In this document: positions 9,192 to 18,852 of the stretch, piece after piece
Numbering within the stretch: the first letter of the stretch is position 1
How the letters are laid out: every line of letters begins with the position of its first letter
From: an uncultured Lachnospiraceae bacterium
GTDB taxonomy: Bacteria; Bacillota; Clostridia; Lachnospirales; Lachnospiraceae
Length of the DNA stretch: 50,974 nucleotides
Direction of reading: 5' to 3'
Assembly: GCA_910578175.1 (NCBI GenBank)
Contig: CAJTPF010000022.1
Span: 1-50,974 of the forward strand
Made by a program: the position numbers and the translations under genes
The notes under the pieces: generated by a model
Database searches by the model: none
Seen by the model: the letters and a program-made list of their open reading frames with translations, nothing else
What the model was told of the DNA's origin: nothing

Positions 9192-11897
9192 TTACGGTTT
9201 TCCCGCATTTAACATACTGTCACATAGATCCGCCGCCAGTTCCGATATTTTATCATCTGCCAATATTCCGTATCCCGTATCTCCGAGATAATATGCCTCA
9301 TATCCGAACTCCTGATAAGCATACCCGTCATCAATATAAACTGTTCCCTTAAATTCACTGGTATGGGGAAGTACATCTGATTCCTCCCCGTCCGGACTTC
9401 TCACCGCCCGGTCCGAAAAAGCAGTAAAAGCATAATACTTTGTTTCCAGCGCCAGAGTGGCAGTTTTATAAGAATCGTTCCAGATATACCGGTAACCGGA
9501 AGCTGCCGCCAGTGCGTTTACAGGTGCATACTCCGCGCCTGCCGCTCCGGAAACCGTTTTAAACACCTGCGCATTGCCGGAATTAAACTCTTTCTTTGCC
9601 TGTACCGCCAGAAACCCGTCTGTCTCTTCATTCTTTGCCAGTTCCCCATAGCGGGCCAGTCCGGCCAGAAGTGCGGCATTTATTTCCTGCCGGCTCATGG
9701 CCGACGTATCAATATCACTGGTAAACGTAAGCAGTCCTCCATTTTGAAGGTTTTCCCCTAATTCCTCCATTAACGTTTCCAGTTCACCGGCGGAAAGTTC
9801 CGGGGAATTTTCCTCTAAACCTCCCAGCAGATCGGAATGTTCGGAAACCAGCCGTTCTATCTTCAGAATCAGTTCATTATAAACATCCGTCGGATTCAGA
9901 TATTTTTCTGCGATCAATGATGAATAAATATCCTGCAGGGCATTGAAAACCTGTTTTGTATTGGAATCCAGAAATACAGCCAGTCCGTCTATGCTCCGTT
10001 CAATGTCCGCTGCCGCTTCCCGGATGTCTTCTCCGGTTCCGCTACCGCTTCCCCGCACACCGGCCGCCTTAACTTCAGCAATGGAATCTTCCGCCGATCT
10101 GCGGAATTCGTCTATGGCTGACACACGGCTTCCGTCTTCCAGCCCTGCGGTGACCGCAGCCAGCCTGGCCTTTAATTCTGCAATCTGCCGCTCCAGAATT
10201 TTCTTTTCTTCACTGTTTCCGTTACCATCTCCGGGTCCATTTCCTTCTTTATCCGACTCTTTCTGAAGCTCTGTGATTTGTTTCGTCAGTCTGTCCATCT
10301 CTTCCGACAGTTTTTCTTCCAGTGTTCCGATTTTTCCGCTGTTGGCTGAAATCAGCGCGTCTATCCTGCCCGCTTCTTTTAGATCGTTTTTATCCAGTGC
10401 TTCCATTTTTTGCTCCATAAGTTTCTGCTTTTCTTCATACAATTCACTCAGCTCATTTTCTCCGTCCGTACCGCCGGCGGCGGATTCCCCGAGTTTGATT
10501 TCCAGCCACTTCCTGTAATCTTCCGCTTCCTCCAAAGCGCTTTCTTGAAATGCATCGTCCGGAACTGCCGATAGAAAAATTCCCGTTTCGTTTAATTTTT
10601 CGGTGAGAAACTCCGCTGCAGGATCCGGATCCAAACGATCGACTACAGCCTGTACCAGAAACTCCAATTCCCCTTTTATACCTGCCAGTTCGCTCTGATT
10701 CTCCGAAACGATACTGTTTAACACCACCCTTGAAGACTTTTTATTTAATTCGGCTTTATATTTATCATTGATCCCGGCTGCCAGTTTTGTTTCAAAAACA
10801 GCTTCTCCGCGCTTTATCAATACCTCCGTTAAATAAACCCGTTCTGCGGACCGGTTACCGGTCACATTATCATTGACATTATAAATCACCGATAAATGGT
10901 CTGCATCCGTATCACATTCCGCATCCAGATGCTCCAGGGCATGACCGATCAGACTTATTGCCTCATCATATTCCGCCTTTGATAATACCGTGGTTCCTTC
11001 CTTCAGCATGTTTCCCTCATGTTCCCGGCGGCTTTCTTCAATATTCTGAATACTGCTGTAAAGGGCCGTCAGTGTATCTGTCAAAGAAGCCCCCTCTTTA
11101 TCATTCATATCCGTTAAATTCTTTTCTAACCCCTCCAATAACAGGTTCACCTGATTTAAAACACGAAGTCTTCTGGCGGAATCCACCTTTGATATGATCT
11201 TATTTACAGCTTCTTTCGGGCCTTCGCTTCCGCCGTTATCATTTAAAATCTTCAGATACCGGTCCAGCTCCCGGATTTCACGGTCCCGTTCCCCGGTATA
11301 TTCATCTTCCGTTTCTTCTTTAAAGAAATCCAGGACCAGATCTTGTATTTCTTTCTCCTGGATATTCTGATACTGGTTTCTCAAAGGTTCCAGTTCCTTC
11401 ATGCTTTCCAGGTCATAGGGACTGATAATATCATAGATGCACACCGCCCTGTTATTCCGCAAGTCGTATGTAACGCCGTCAGACCCGGTATGATATTCAA
11501 AAAACAATGCGTTGATTTCATCATCAGAAACCGCCCGGCTGCTGCCGCCGGTCAGATCCAATACACCGGAGGCGCTGCCCAGATTTATCCACGCTCCGTC
11601 GGCCAGTTCCGATTTATAATACATCGTCATCTGTCCGGAATCCGCTGCCGACTGATAAGCCGTTTCATACAATTCATCCGTCAATGCGCTTAAATGAATT
11701 AAATGGGTTCCGATCACAAGCGTGGAATCTTCGATTTCCGATGCATTTATATGAACCGACTGGCCTGGATCCCAGATCGCACTTACAACTCCGGTATTAA
11801 ATACTATAAAGATAAATACTATTAAAAGCGCACATACAACTGCAAATTCCACATTTCGACGGAAAGACCGCCTTATTTTTTTAAACTTTTTACCCAT
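9192..11897 (-). CDS. Membrane-anchored coiled-coil protein with C-terminal stalk-like domain
   Basis: This 901-residue protein has no named function I can recognise. The start is the ATG at 11897, preceded by AAAGGATAAAGGT. A longer frame reaches 12002 but would overlap the upstream gene. A basic N-terminus and one hydrophobic segment (about residues 18-40) suggest a signal anchor with the rest outside the cell. The middle (about 130-300 and 440-600) is rich in Glu, Lys and Leu heptads, typical of long coiled coils. The last 110 residues (PVNALAAASGYRYIWND and following) resemble the copper amine oxidase N-terminal-like stalk domain of clostridial surface proteins. It lies 58 bases after the TolC-like gene and directly before Rhs, so a structural or tethering role in the same apparatus is inferred. 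Confidence 0.75.
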   Translation of the reverse strand: MGKKFKKIRRSFRRNVEFAVVCALLIVFIFIVFNTGVVSAIWDPGQSVHINASEIEDSTLVIGTHLIHLSALTDELYETAYQSAADSGQMTMYYKSELADGAWINLGSASGVLDLTGGSSRAVSDDEINALFFEYHTGSDGVTYDLRNNRAVCIYDIISPYDLESMKELEPLRNQYQNIQEKEIQDLVLDFFKEETEDEYTGERDREIRELDRYLKILNDNGGSEGPKEAVNKIISKVDSARRLRVLNQVNLLLEGLEKNLTDMNDKEGASLTDTLTALYSSIQNIEESRREHEGNMLKEGTTVLSKAEYDEAISLIGHALEHLDAECDTDADHLSVIYNVNDNVTGNRSAERVYLTEVLIKRGEAVFETKLAAGINDKYKAELNKKSSRVVLNSIVSENQSELAGIKGELEFLVQAVVDRLDPDPAAEFLTEKLNETGIFLSAVPDDAFQESALEEAEDYRKWLEIKLGESAAGGTDGENELSELYEEKQKLMEQKMEALDKNDLKEAGRIDALISANSGKIGTLEEKLSEEMDRLTKQITELQKESDKEGNGPGDGNGNSEEKKILERQIAELKARLAAVTAGLEDGSRVSAIDEFRRSAEDSIAEVKAAGVRGSGSGTGEDIREAAADIERSIDGLAVFLDSNTKQVFNALQDIYSSLIAEKYLNPTDVYNELILKIERLVSEHSDLLGGLEENSPELSAGELETLMEELGENLQNGGLLTFTSDIDTSAMSRQEINAALLAGLARYGELAKNEETDGFLAVQAKKEFNSGNAQVFKTVSGAAGAEYAPVNALAAASGYRYIWNDSYKTATLALETKYYAFTAFSDRAVRSPDGEESDVLPHTSEFKGTVYIDDGYAYQEFGYEAYYLGDTGYGILADDKISELAADLCDSMLNAGKP

Positions 11898-11955
11898 ACC
11901 TTTATCCTTTCTTTCCGTCAAATGGAGACTGACTGCTCCGCATGTGATCCGGCAC

Positions 11956-14019
11956 TTATTCGGATGGCTGAACCATCTTGATCTGCAATGAACCGGTATC
12001 AAACTCTCCTTTGCAAATCAATTCTCTGTCTTTATCATACAGAAATATTCTCATATCCTGAAAAGAATCCTGTAATATACTGAGATACCGGAATTTATCC
12101 GATATGGGAATCAACGCTTCACTGAACACCGCCTGCCCTTCATTCGTAAACAGACGGTAATAAGCTGCTTTCGCAAGATCCGTCTGAATCCCCAGTTCCG
12201 CCGTTCCGCTGCCGGTATCTTTGCACTCATAGGTTCCCACAACGATCTCACCCCGGGGGTTGGGGACATATCCCCCGCTGATATTTAATTTTCCATGGTA
12301 CGAAGATGCATCTATCTCACAGTCATCCACAAAATCCTCACCGGAATAAAATCTCACGAATGCCGACTCCACATTTTCCAAATCCAGTGTTAAATGACGG
12401 ACAGCAGAAGAAATACTTGTCCGTTCCCCGATCTGAATCCCATTTACCCACAATTCATAAAAATTAACCTCCGGTTCAAAATCATCCGGAACGGATACAC
12501 TGAATATGAACAGATTATCCTCCACTTTACTCTGAATGGTATACCAGACGCCTTCATCTCCCTCTCTGATAACAATACTGTCCCCGCCTTCCACAAAATC
12601 CCCTCCGGCTTCCCGGCCTGACAGCAGCCCGGTAATACCGCCGCAGGTAAGCCGGTCATAGGAATATAGTAATTCGGTATAAGCCGCCAGAGAATCCAGC
12701 ATATCCATCTGCGTCTCTTCATATTCCGCCTGTGCAGCCTGTACCTCATCAAACCCGGCTTCCCCCAGTTTGTTTCTGGCCGATAGTCTCCGATAATCTT
12801 TTTTTAGTGTATTTACACGATCTTCCAGTGTCAGATATGCATTCCGGGCAGTCACTATATTTTCAAATCCGGACTTTACCGCCTTTTCCTTTGCTTTCTG
12901 AACAGCTGTCTGCTCGTTTACGGCCGCCGCATATTCCTTCGCTGCGGTCAGCAGGGCATACGGCTCGTCTTCAATATAACGGATACCGGAAATCTGACCT
13001 TTAAACCACTCCTTCGGAATTTTTATAAACAAGATTCTTATACTTCCGGCCCAGGGTTTATCCACTGCTTTCTGCATGGAATCATAGGCGGATTTAAACG
13101 CATCATAATCAATCTCCTGATTACTTTTTGCCATGTTTACATAGGATTGTATATGATTCATATTTTCGCCGTACTGTTTCTTCATCAATAATTCATATGT
13201 ATTCAATGAAATCAGAGCCAGACCCGCCGCCAGTTTTGCTTCATGATATTCCTGATCCATATCCAGGGTCCGCTGAATCAGACCATTCAGCCTGTCCCGT
13301 CCTATTTCTGCCGTAACCAGCGGATTGGCAAACCGGTAGCCCGATGATACGTCGATATTGATCAAATCAGACAAATCTTTTTTTCCGGTTTCAAAACTTC
13401 GCATGACTGCCGCCGTTTCCGATTCCAGTTTATCCAGCGAAGACTGCATTTTATCCACATCTTCCTGAACCGCCTCGCCTGTCAGTACCCTGGCTTTATT
13501 TCTGCTGATATCCTTTTTCAGGGTTTCCATCCGATTCCGGTTAAATGTAATCTTTTCCTGATATACATATAATCTTACAAACAATAATTCGGTTTCTTCA
13601 TATATTTCAAAGACCACATCATTTAACTTATGTTTCTTTGCCGTAATATCCGACTGAATCTGCAGTGGCTTATAGGTAAATTCATATTCCTCAGCCAGAT
13701 CGGCCTTTTCCGGAAATTTAAAGCTTAGCAGCGGCGTCCAGCGGAATGTGGACATATTATGTTTTTTTAAAGCAATGGATTTCACCGCCTGTTCATATTT
13801 AACCTGCAGCAGTATAATATCACTTTTCACCGCTTTATGATCCCTGCTATTCTTCAGGGCCAGATTTTTTGCCTGGGAAACCGTCAGAACCTTATCCCCG
13901 CTATATGCAAACACATCCATGCATTTTATACAAAATGCCGGTTGAACCATATTGTACATACAACAGAACAACAACAGGCCCATAAGCAGGTTACGAAAAA
14001 TTTTTCTGTAAACACCCAT
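11956..14019 (-). CDS. TolC-like (outer membrane efflux protein fold) exported protein
   Basis: This 687-residue protein has a signal peptide or anchor at about 5-30. Two long helical, coiled-coil halves follow. The first contains LTVSQAKNLALKNS, close to the LxxAxxxAlxxn opening of TolC-family repeats. The second ends in ELLYSYDRLTCGG, close to the LydYdra closing motif of that family. The C-terminal 230 residues are predicted beta-rich and are not part of TolC. I chose the ATG at 14019 because AGGAG sits 8 bases upstream; an ATG at 14037 is possible but has a poor site. TolC proteins normally form outer-membrane ducts, so in a monoderm a helical barrel spanning the wall, or a scaffold, is inferred. 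It lies between the MORN and coiled-coil genes. Confidence 0.7.
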   Translation of the reverse strand: MGVYRKIFRNLLMGLLLFCCMYNMVQPAFCIKCMDVFAYSGDKVLTVSQAKNLALKNSRDHKAVKSDIILLQVKYEQAVKSIALKKHNMSTFRWTPLLSFKFPEKADLAEEYEFTYKPLQIQSDITAKKHKLNDVVFEIYEETELLFVRLYVYQEKITFNRNRMETLKKDISRNKARVLTGEAVQEDVDKMQSSLDKLESETAAVMRSFETGKKDLSDLINIDVSSGYRFANPLVTAEIGRDRLNGLIQRTLDMDQEYHEAKLAAGLALISLNTYELLMKKQYGENMNHIQSYVNMAKSNQEIDYDAFKSAYDSMQKAVDKPWAGSIRILFIKIPKEWFKGQISGIRYIEDEPYALLTAAKEYAAAVNEQTAVQKAKEKAVKSGFENIVTARNAYLTLEDRVNTLKKDYRRLSARNKLGEAGFDEVQAAQAEYEETQMDMLDSLAAYTELLYSYDRLTCGGITGLLSGREAGGDFVEGGDSIVIREGDEGVWYTIQSKVEDNLFIFSVSVPDDFEPEVNFYELWVNGIQIGERTSISSAVRHLTLDLENVESAFVRFYSGEDFVDDCEIDASSYHGKLNISGGYVPNPRGEIVVGTYECKDTGSGTAELGIQTDLAKAAYYRLFTNEGQAVFSEALIPISDKFRYLSILQDSFQDMRIFLYDKDRELICKGEFDTGSLQIKMVQPSE

Positions 14020-14051
14020 ACCATCAGCTCCTAACATTATCCCAAAAGATT

Positions 14052-15275
14052 TTATGCCGCCTCACATTTCCAAAATACAAACCGCCCCTCCTTTTCCGTA
14101 CAATAGAATGTGTACAGCAAACCGTTATTCTCAAAACTGTATATATAAATTTCCCTGGTTCTATCATAATCCGTCACCTCAACAACATCCTGAAATTCCG
14201 AATCACTCCTGATGTCAATCTTCTCAAGCTCCCGGTTTCCCAAATCGACCAGCAGATTGACCGCCGCACATTCCATCAGCGTAAGGCCGGTATTGCCCTC
14301 ATAGACCGGTTCCCCCAGATATTCCTTGATCCCGGGTATACCGGTAAAAGTCTTTTTCTGCAGGCAAAAGGTATCTTTTAAAACCAGGACGCCCTCCGCC
14401 CTGTATGTTTCCTCTAATGTATCCCCGCCGGTTCCTCCCCAATAAAGCGCCCGGATATTCGGCATTCCCACACCAAACTGGTCTTTTGCGGAATAAACGA
14501 TTCTTCTACCGGTATACATGTCGGAGATTTCCTGGGCGGTCTTTCCGGGTATATCGCTGTATAACAATTCCCCGTTGCTGAAAGTTCCGGTATAAACAGG
14601 ATTACCGCTTTCATCAAATAATTTGCCCCTGCCATTCTTTTCATTCTCTGAGAATTCGCCCTCATATTCTTTTATACCGTTATCCCTGTACAAAATGCCG
14701 TTTCCCGAAAACTCATTATCCTTAAACTCCCCCTGATACCATAACATCTGATTATCATAATAGCGTTTTCCTGTTCCATTATACATATTTTTTTCAAACT
14801 CTCCGCTGTAAACAAGAGTTCCTTCTTTATTGTAAAGTTTTCCGGTTCCTTCTACCGCTCCGTCCTTTATACTTCCTTCATAAGCCCGGTATCCGGATTT
14901 TCCAAGTATCCTTACCGTCCCCGAATGAAAACGCAGCGGAACGGCATCATAGCGATAGGTTAACATCCCGCCGTCCGTTCCGGATTTTCCCGGAATGTTT
15001 ACCGGTTTCATGCCTGCAATATAAACCGCACAGACAAGACCCAGGAAAATCACAATGGCAAACGCCAGTTTTCTGCTGACCATCCAGCCGAAAACCGTAT
15101 AATAATCATCTTTATCCCTGGGTTTTATATTCAGAAGACCGGTTAAAAACTTCTTTATCCGGATCAGCAGATGCTCTTTCACATACCGGGGATTCGTATA
15201 CGTCCAGATCAGCGCCAGTATTTTTGTAAACTTTTCCCTGATGATATTGATATAAATTCTTAAGACTGACAGCAT
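14052..15275 (-). CDS. Membrane protein with MORN repeats
   Basis: This 407-residue protein has a basic cytoplasmic N-terminal part and one membrane segment at about residues 72-92 (LAFAIVIFLGLVCAVYIAG). About five MORN-type repeats follow at roughly 125-235, with units such as YEGEFSENEKNGRGKLF and YSGEFEKNMYNGTGKRYY. The C-terminal 170 residues are unrecognised and include a region with tyrosine-rich strands. MORN repeats form extended beta hairpins used for scaffolding or lipid contact; here they would lie outside the membrane. The start is supported by GGAAAGGAAGG 4 bases upstream. It is 23 bases after the pseudocyclase gene, so almost certainly co-transcribed. Confidence 0.8.
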   Translation of the reverse strand: MLSVLRIYINIIREKFTKILALIWTYTNPRYVKEHLLIRIKKFLTGLLNIKPRDKDDYYTVFGWMVSRKLAFAIVIFLGLVCAVYIAGMKPVNIPGKSGTDGGMLTYRYDAVPLRFHSGTVRILGKSGYRAYEGSIKDGAVEGTGKLYNKEGTLVYSGEFEKNMYNGTGKRYYDNQMLWYQGEFKDNEFSGNGILYRDNGIKEYEGEFSENEKNGRGKLFDESGNPVYTGTFSNGELLYSDIPGKTAQEISDMYTGRRIVYSAKDQFGVGMPNIRALYWGGTGGDTLEETYRAEGVLVLKDTFCLQKKTFTGIPGIKEYLGEPVYEGNTGLTLMECAAVNLLVDLGNRELEKIDIRSDSEFQDVVEVTDYDRTREIYIYSFENNGLLYTFYCTEKEGRFVFWKCEAA

Positions 15276-15298
15276 GGAACCTTCCTTTCCCGCATATA

Positions 15299-17941
15299 TT
15301 AGATGTCCGCAAACAGATCATGCCGGATATCCCCGGCGTCTTTGGTATTTAGCATAGCTTCACAGGTAAACAGATACCATCTGGCGATACCGTCCTCCGG
15401 ACATGCCTTTAATACCGACGAAAACCTGTTTCGCGCCAGATAGAAATCATTTTGATAAAACATCTGAATCCCCTCCTGAAATTTTTTATCTGTTTTCCTT
15501 CTGGCATCCTTTTCGGATTCCGAATATACCTCCAGCATTTCATAAATCTGAAACGTCCGGTTCAGGCGTTCCGATACCACATAACCAATATACCGCATGG
15601 AAAAGCCCCGGTGCAGTTTCCGGATTACGGAATCCGTGACTGCCATCCGAATCCCTGCCTTTCTCAGTTCCGGTATAAACCGGCTTAATTCCTCGATCTC
15701 TATTGAAGAAATAAATGGAAAAAGCTGCTCTTCCGTCCCTGCCGCCCCAAACAATACCTGAGATTTATGAATGACCGCAACCGGCCGGCAGCCGTCATCC
15801 GTCAATGCCCGAATGGTATCGATTCCGAATACGGACGCTTTTTCCCCAGCTCCGGTAAAAATAGTGTTCACCAATGACAGATTACAATCATATGTCAGCA
15901 AAATCCCCTGATCTTCTTCACAATTTCTGCTGATGACCTGAAAGCAACGGTTGATAAATTTTATATATTCCGCCGGATTCCCGTCATGCCGTTGATTCCC
16001 GCCGGTTACGGATATCAGTCCAAGGGTTCCGCTGATATATTTCATATCTCCGGGTTCTATATCCATCATGGATTCCCGGTTCATTAATCTTTCTATCTTC
16101 TTTGGAACAAAACGATGATAAGCACTGAGAATATCTGTCATCAGATAATTTTTTTTCTGCAGGGCGCTGCACATTTTATTAAATGAAACCCACATAGAAC
16201 CAATTTCATGTTCCGGAACCTTTAATTTTAAAAATTTACAGCCCGGGTCAAAGATGTTTCCTTCTGCTGCCCGGGACATGGCTCTTGACAGACGTTTAAC
16301 AGGATTCAGGGCCGCCCGGACGGAAATGACCAGTAATATCACGGTAAGGATCAGAATACATCCGGCTGCTGTTATCAACCGTATCATCACCGCCGTTTCC
16401 TTCCTGCCCATATCCTGCATGGATACCGCCGTTACCAGACAGAGACACGGCTCCGTTCCTCTGTTCAGCGGCGCCGCCGTAACGCAATACATTCCGCCTT
16501 TTGTTTTCAGTACTTCCGAAATCTCCTTATTTTGCTTTATGCTCCGGCAGACCAGCGATATGATTTCCCCGGAAAAAACGGCCCCGGCAGAACTGCCTGT
16601 TATAACATCATCCCCACTGCTTCCCAAAAGATATATTTCTTTGCTGTTATTATCAAAATACAGCAGATACCGGGCAAAACCCGGCGTTTGTGCACCCATA
16701 AGAAGCAGATCCAGTTTCCGATAATCATCGCTTTGATAAAATGTATATATAAAATTTTTTTGGTCAGTGTCCTTATCCCCGGTCAGCTGTCCAAACCCAA
16801 CATCTTCCAGCAGACTCATCTGTATCTGATTACTCAGGCTGCTAAAAACCGTTCTTTCCGCTTCCATGGTTTCCCGGATTGTGATATAAGCCGAATATCC
16901 CAGCGCGGCGATCAGAACTGCCGCCATTTCCACGGATATCATGGAAATCCTTACTGCCAGACGTTTTGACTTTTGGTATCCCCTGATCAGGAGTATAATG
17001 ATCGATATAACGGAAATATAGATAAGAGTAGCCATCAGCAGCCACGCTACCGGAGCATTATTCCTTTTTCCCGAATCATTCAACGGTTTTGTCCTTGAAA
17101 TAAGATTACCGTCTTCCAAAGTGTATAACAGAACATCTCCATTTTTGTCTGCTGCCAGTATATGAATCACATTCTCCCGTTCTCCGGCCATGGATATCAC
17201 GGTAAATGCTTCTGTTTTTATGGTTTCATTTTGTCCGGAATATAATATGTGTTCTCTCTGGCTGTATCGTAAAAAAATTTTGTCCCGTATTTCAACGGCC
17301 GTACAGCCGCCCTCTGGTTCCCCGTTTATCCGGACCGGTTTTCCGTCCTGAAAAAACCAGACATTTCCTGCACGGCTCAGCACATATAGATCTTCAGAAT
17401 CATACAGGATGTCCTTTGGCTGCTCTGTCAGAACTTTTTCCAGGATCAAATTCATCTCCGGAGACCCGGAGCATAAATCCAGTTCGTATATCTCTATTTT
17501 TCCCATGTTTGCTGCTACGCTGAAATATAATTTTTCATTCCGGTATGAAAGCCGTTTTATGCCCATATTTCCGTCCATCTCAAATATATCCTGCCGATTT
17601 CCGTCTGTTACCGAATACTTTATGACTTTCCATTTATCGGGATCGGAATATCGGAACAAAATATAAAGATTATCGTTATCCACCGTCAGATCCGTTATTT
17701 TAACCGGTTGTCCGCCGTTGTTATGGTAAAAGGAATCCATCAGGCTCATCCGGTCATTTCTGTCCAGTTTAATGATATCGCAACAGTTTTCCCCGTTTTT
17801 TACCATATAAATATTTCCGTTTCCGTCACTCCTGATCCATCTCTCAAACTGATTCAGATTTAACGCAAATCTTTGATTCAGATTAAAGATAACAAAACAA
17901 TAGAAACCTCCAATGGCCAGAACCATGATGATTTTTTTCAT
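15299..17941 (-). CDS. Membrane sensor with beta-propeller-like domain, HAMP and degenerate class III cyclase domain
   Basis: This 880-residue protein has an N-terminal anchor (3-22), an outer repeat domain resembling a beta-propeller (30-290), two membrane segments (about 300-322 and 332-355), an outer sensor domain, a third membrane segment (about 512-540) and a HAMP linker. A cyclase homology domain follows at about 605-800, recognisable by YHRFVPKKIERLM, the GTLGLIS strand and the GTEEQLF segment. A TPR-like tail follows (KFQEGIQMFYQNDFYLARNRF). Both metal-binding aspartates appear lost: the FxDIRGF strand reads LISVTGG and the GDAxMAxF site reads CNLSLVN. Cyclase activity is therefore unlikely, and a signalling or scaffold role is inferred. 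The ATG at 17941 has GGAGG 5 bases upstream; the ATG at 17953 is less likely. Confidence 0.75.
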   Translation of the reverse strand: MKKIIMVLAIGGFYCFVIFNLNQRFALNLNQFERWIRSDGNGNIYMVKNGENCCDIIKLDRNDRMSLMDSFYHNNGGQPVKITDLTVDNDNLYILFRYSDPDKWKVIKYSVTDGNRQDIFEMDGNMGIKRLSYRNEKLYFSVAANMGKIEIYELDLCSGSPEMNLILEKVLTEQPKDILYDSEDLYVLSRAGNVWFFQDGKPVRINGEPEGGCTAVEIRDKIFLRYSQREHILYSGQNETIKTEAFTVISMAGERENVIHILAADKNGDVLLYTLEDGNLISRTKPLNDSGKRNNAPVAWLLMATLIYISVISIIILLIRGYQKSKRLAVRISMISVEMAAVLIAALGYSAYITIRETMEAERTVFSSLSNQIQMSLLEDVGFGQLTGDKDTDQKNFIYTFYQSDDYRKLDLLLMGAQTPGFARYLLYFDNNSKEIYLLGSSGDDVITGSSAGAVFSGEIISLVCRSIKQNKEISEVLKTKGGMYCVTAAPLNRGTEPCLCLVTAVSMQDMGRKETAVMIRLITAAGCILILTVILLVISVRAALNPVKRLSRAMSRAAEGNIFDPGCKFLKLKVPEHEIGSMWVSFNKMCSALQKKNYLMTDILSAYHRFVPKKIERLMNRESMMDIEPGDMKYISGTLGLISVTGGNQRHDGNPAEYIKFINRCFQVISRNCEEDQGILLTYDCNLSLVNTIFTGAGEKASVFGIDTIRALTDDGCRPVAVIHKSQVLFGAAGTEEQLFPFISSIEIEELSRFIPELRKAGIRMAVTDSVIRKLHRGFSMRYIGYVVSERLNRTFQIYEMLEVYSESEKDARRKTDKKFQEGIQMFYQNDFYLARNRFSSVLKACPEDGIARWYLFTCEAMLNTKDAGDIRHDLFADI

Positions 17942-17997
17942 ACCTTCCTCCATTCCGCGCTGCCGTCCCCTCTATGACACAGCCTTCCTTCCCGCTG

Positions 17998-18837
17998 CTA
18001 TGTAAGCGTCTCCGTCCCAATTTTCTTAAAAGGATTAATAAACAGACGAAACAGCCTCACTTCTCCGGATATGATCTGTGAAAGCAGTATGATCGACGTC
18101 AGCAATATCAGTATTATGCAAAGGAACAGTAACAACCGGAATAAAAGCTCCTGTTTCTCCTCCCGGATTTTTTTCCGTTTTATCCCTGGTTCCGGCTTTT
18201 GTTCCGATTCCGCGGTCAGCATGAGATCCCGGTATAATTCCGTAAAATCCTTATATCCGTTTTTATAGGTCTTTTTTCTGATCAACATATAGCTTTTTGC
18301 CTTTTCTCTTGGGAACGGCTCCAGTAATCTTAAAATTATTTCCGCACACTGCCTGACACAGTCCTGACGGGTACGACTGTCGTCATACCTGCTCAAATCC
18401 AGAAACCAGGAAAAAGTGATCCTGTTATCCCGCTGAATCCCGATATTCTTCTGAGTCAGCGTCAAATACAATACCTGCGGCGGAATTTCCGATACCATAC
18501 ACTGAATCACAAGATTCCTGCATATTGCTTCACATTCCCCTGCAGAACACAGACTTCCCATGTAAAACCCGGCTAATGGACGTTCGCTCTCATAGGGAAA
18601 CACCAGACCGACGGATCCCTGTACCGAAAAATATTCCGGATACAGGGCTGCCTCTGTTTTCCCGGTTTCAAATGCTTTAATGATAGCTCCGGCAATCCTC
18701 CGCTGTTTTATGAGAATTATGGTATAATATATATTTCCCGGCTCTTTTACATCTTTGCATATATATACTTCATTAATCTCTGAAGCAAATACCTGACTTA
18801 CCACATTAAGAAGCCGCTTTTCCGTCTTAAAAGTCAT
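17998..18837 (-). CDS. Tail-anchored protein of unknown function, possibly pseudokinase-like
   Basis: This 279-residue protein has a soluble N-terminal domain of about 220 residues, a basic stretch (KRKKIREEKQ) and one strong membrane helix near 233-255, so the main domain should be cytoplasmic. The order of strands and helices loosely suggests a degenerate kinase fold. In particular LTLTQKNIGIQRDNRITF, followed by WFLDLSRYD, is laid out like the catalytic and activation segments of a kinase but lacks the HRD and DFG residues. EssB of type VII secretion has such a layout, but I cannot show homology. It sits 16 bases after the injection-system-like gene, with AGGGGGC about 7 bases before its ATG. 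Confidence 0.65.
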   Translation of the reverse strand: MTFKTEKRLLNVVSQVFASEINEVYICKDVKEPGNIYYTIILIKQRRIAGAIIKAFETGKTEAALYPEYFSVQGSVGLVFPYESERPLAGFYMGSLCSAGECEAICRNLVIQCMVSEIPPQVLYLTLTQKNIGIQRDNRITFSWFLDLSRYDDSRTRQDCVRQCAEIILRLLEPFPREKAKSYMLIRKKTYKNGYKDFTELYRDLMLTAESEQKPEPGIKRKKIREEKQELLFRLLLFLCIILILLTSIILLSQIISGEVRLFRLFINPFKKIGTETLT

Positions 18838-18852
18838 TTTCTGCGCCCCCTG

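Noticed and set aside
9943..10518. Serine-rich plus-strand frames opposite the coiled-coil protein
   Set aside because: Their composition is the antisense of Glu/Lys-rich heptads, and no start signals are present.
11898..12002. Longer N-terminus for the 901-residue protein
   Set aside because: It would overlap the TolC-like gene and place hydrophilic sequence before the signal anchor; the ATG at 11897 has the better site.
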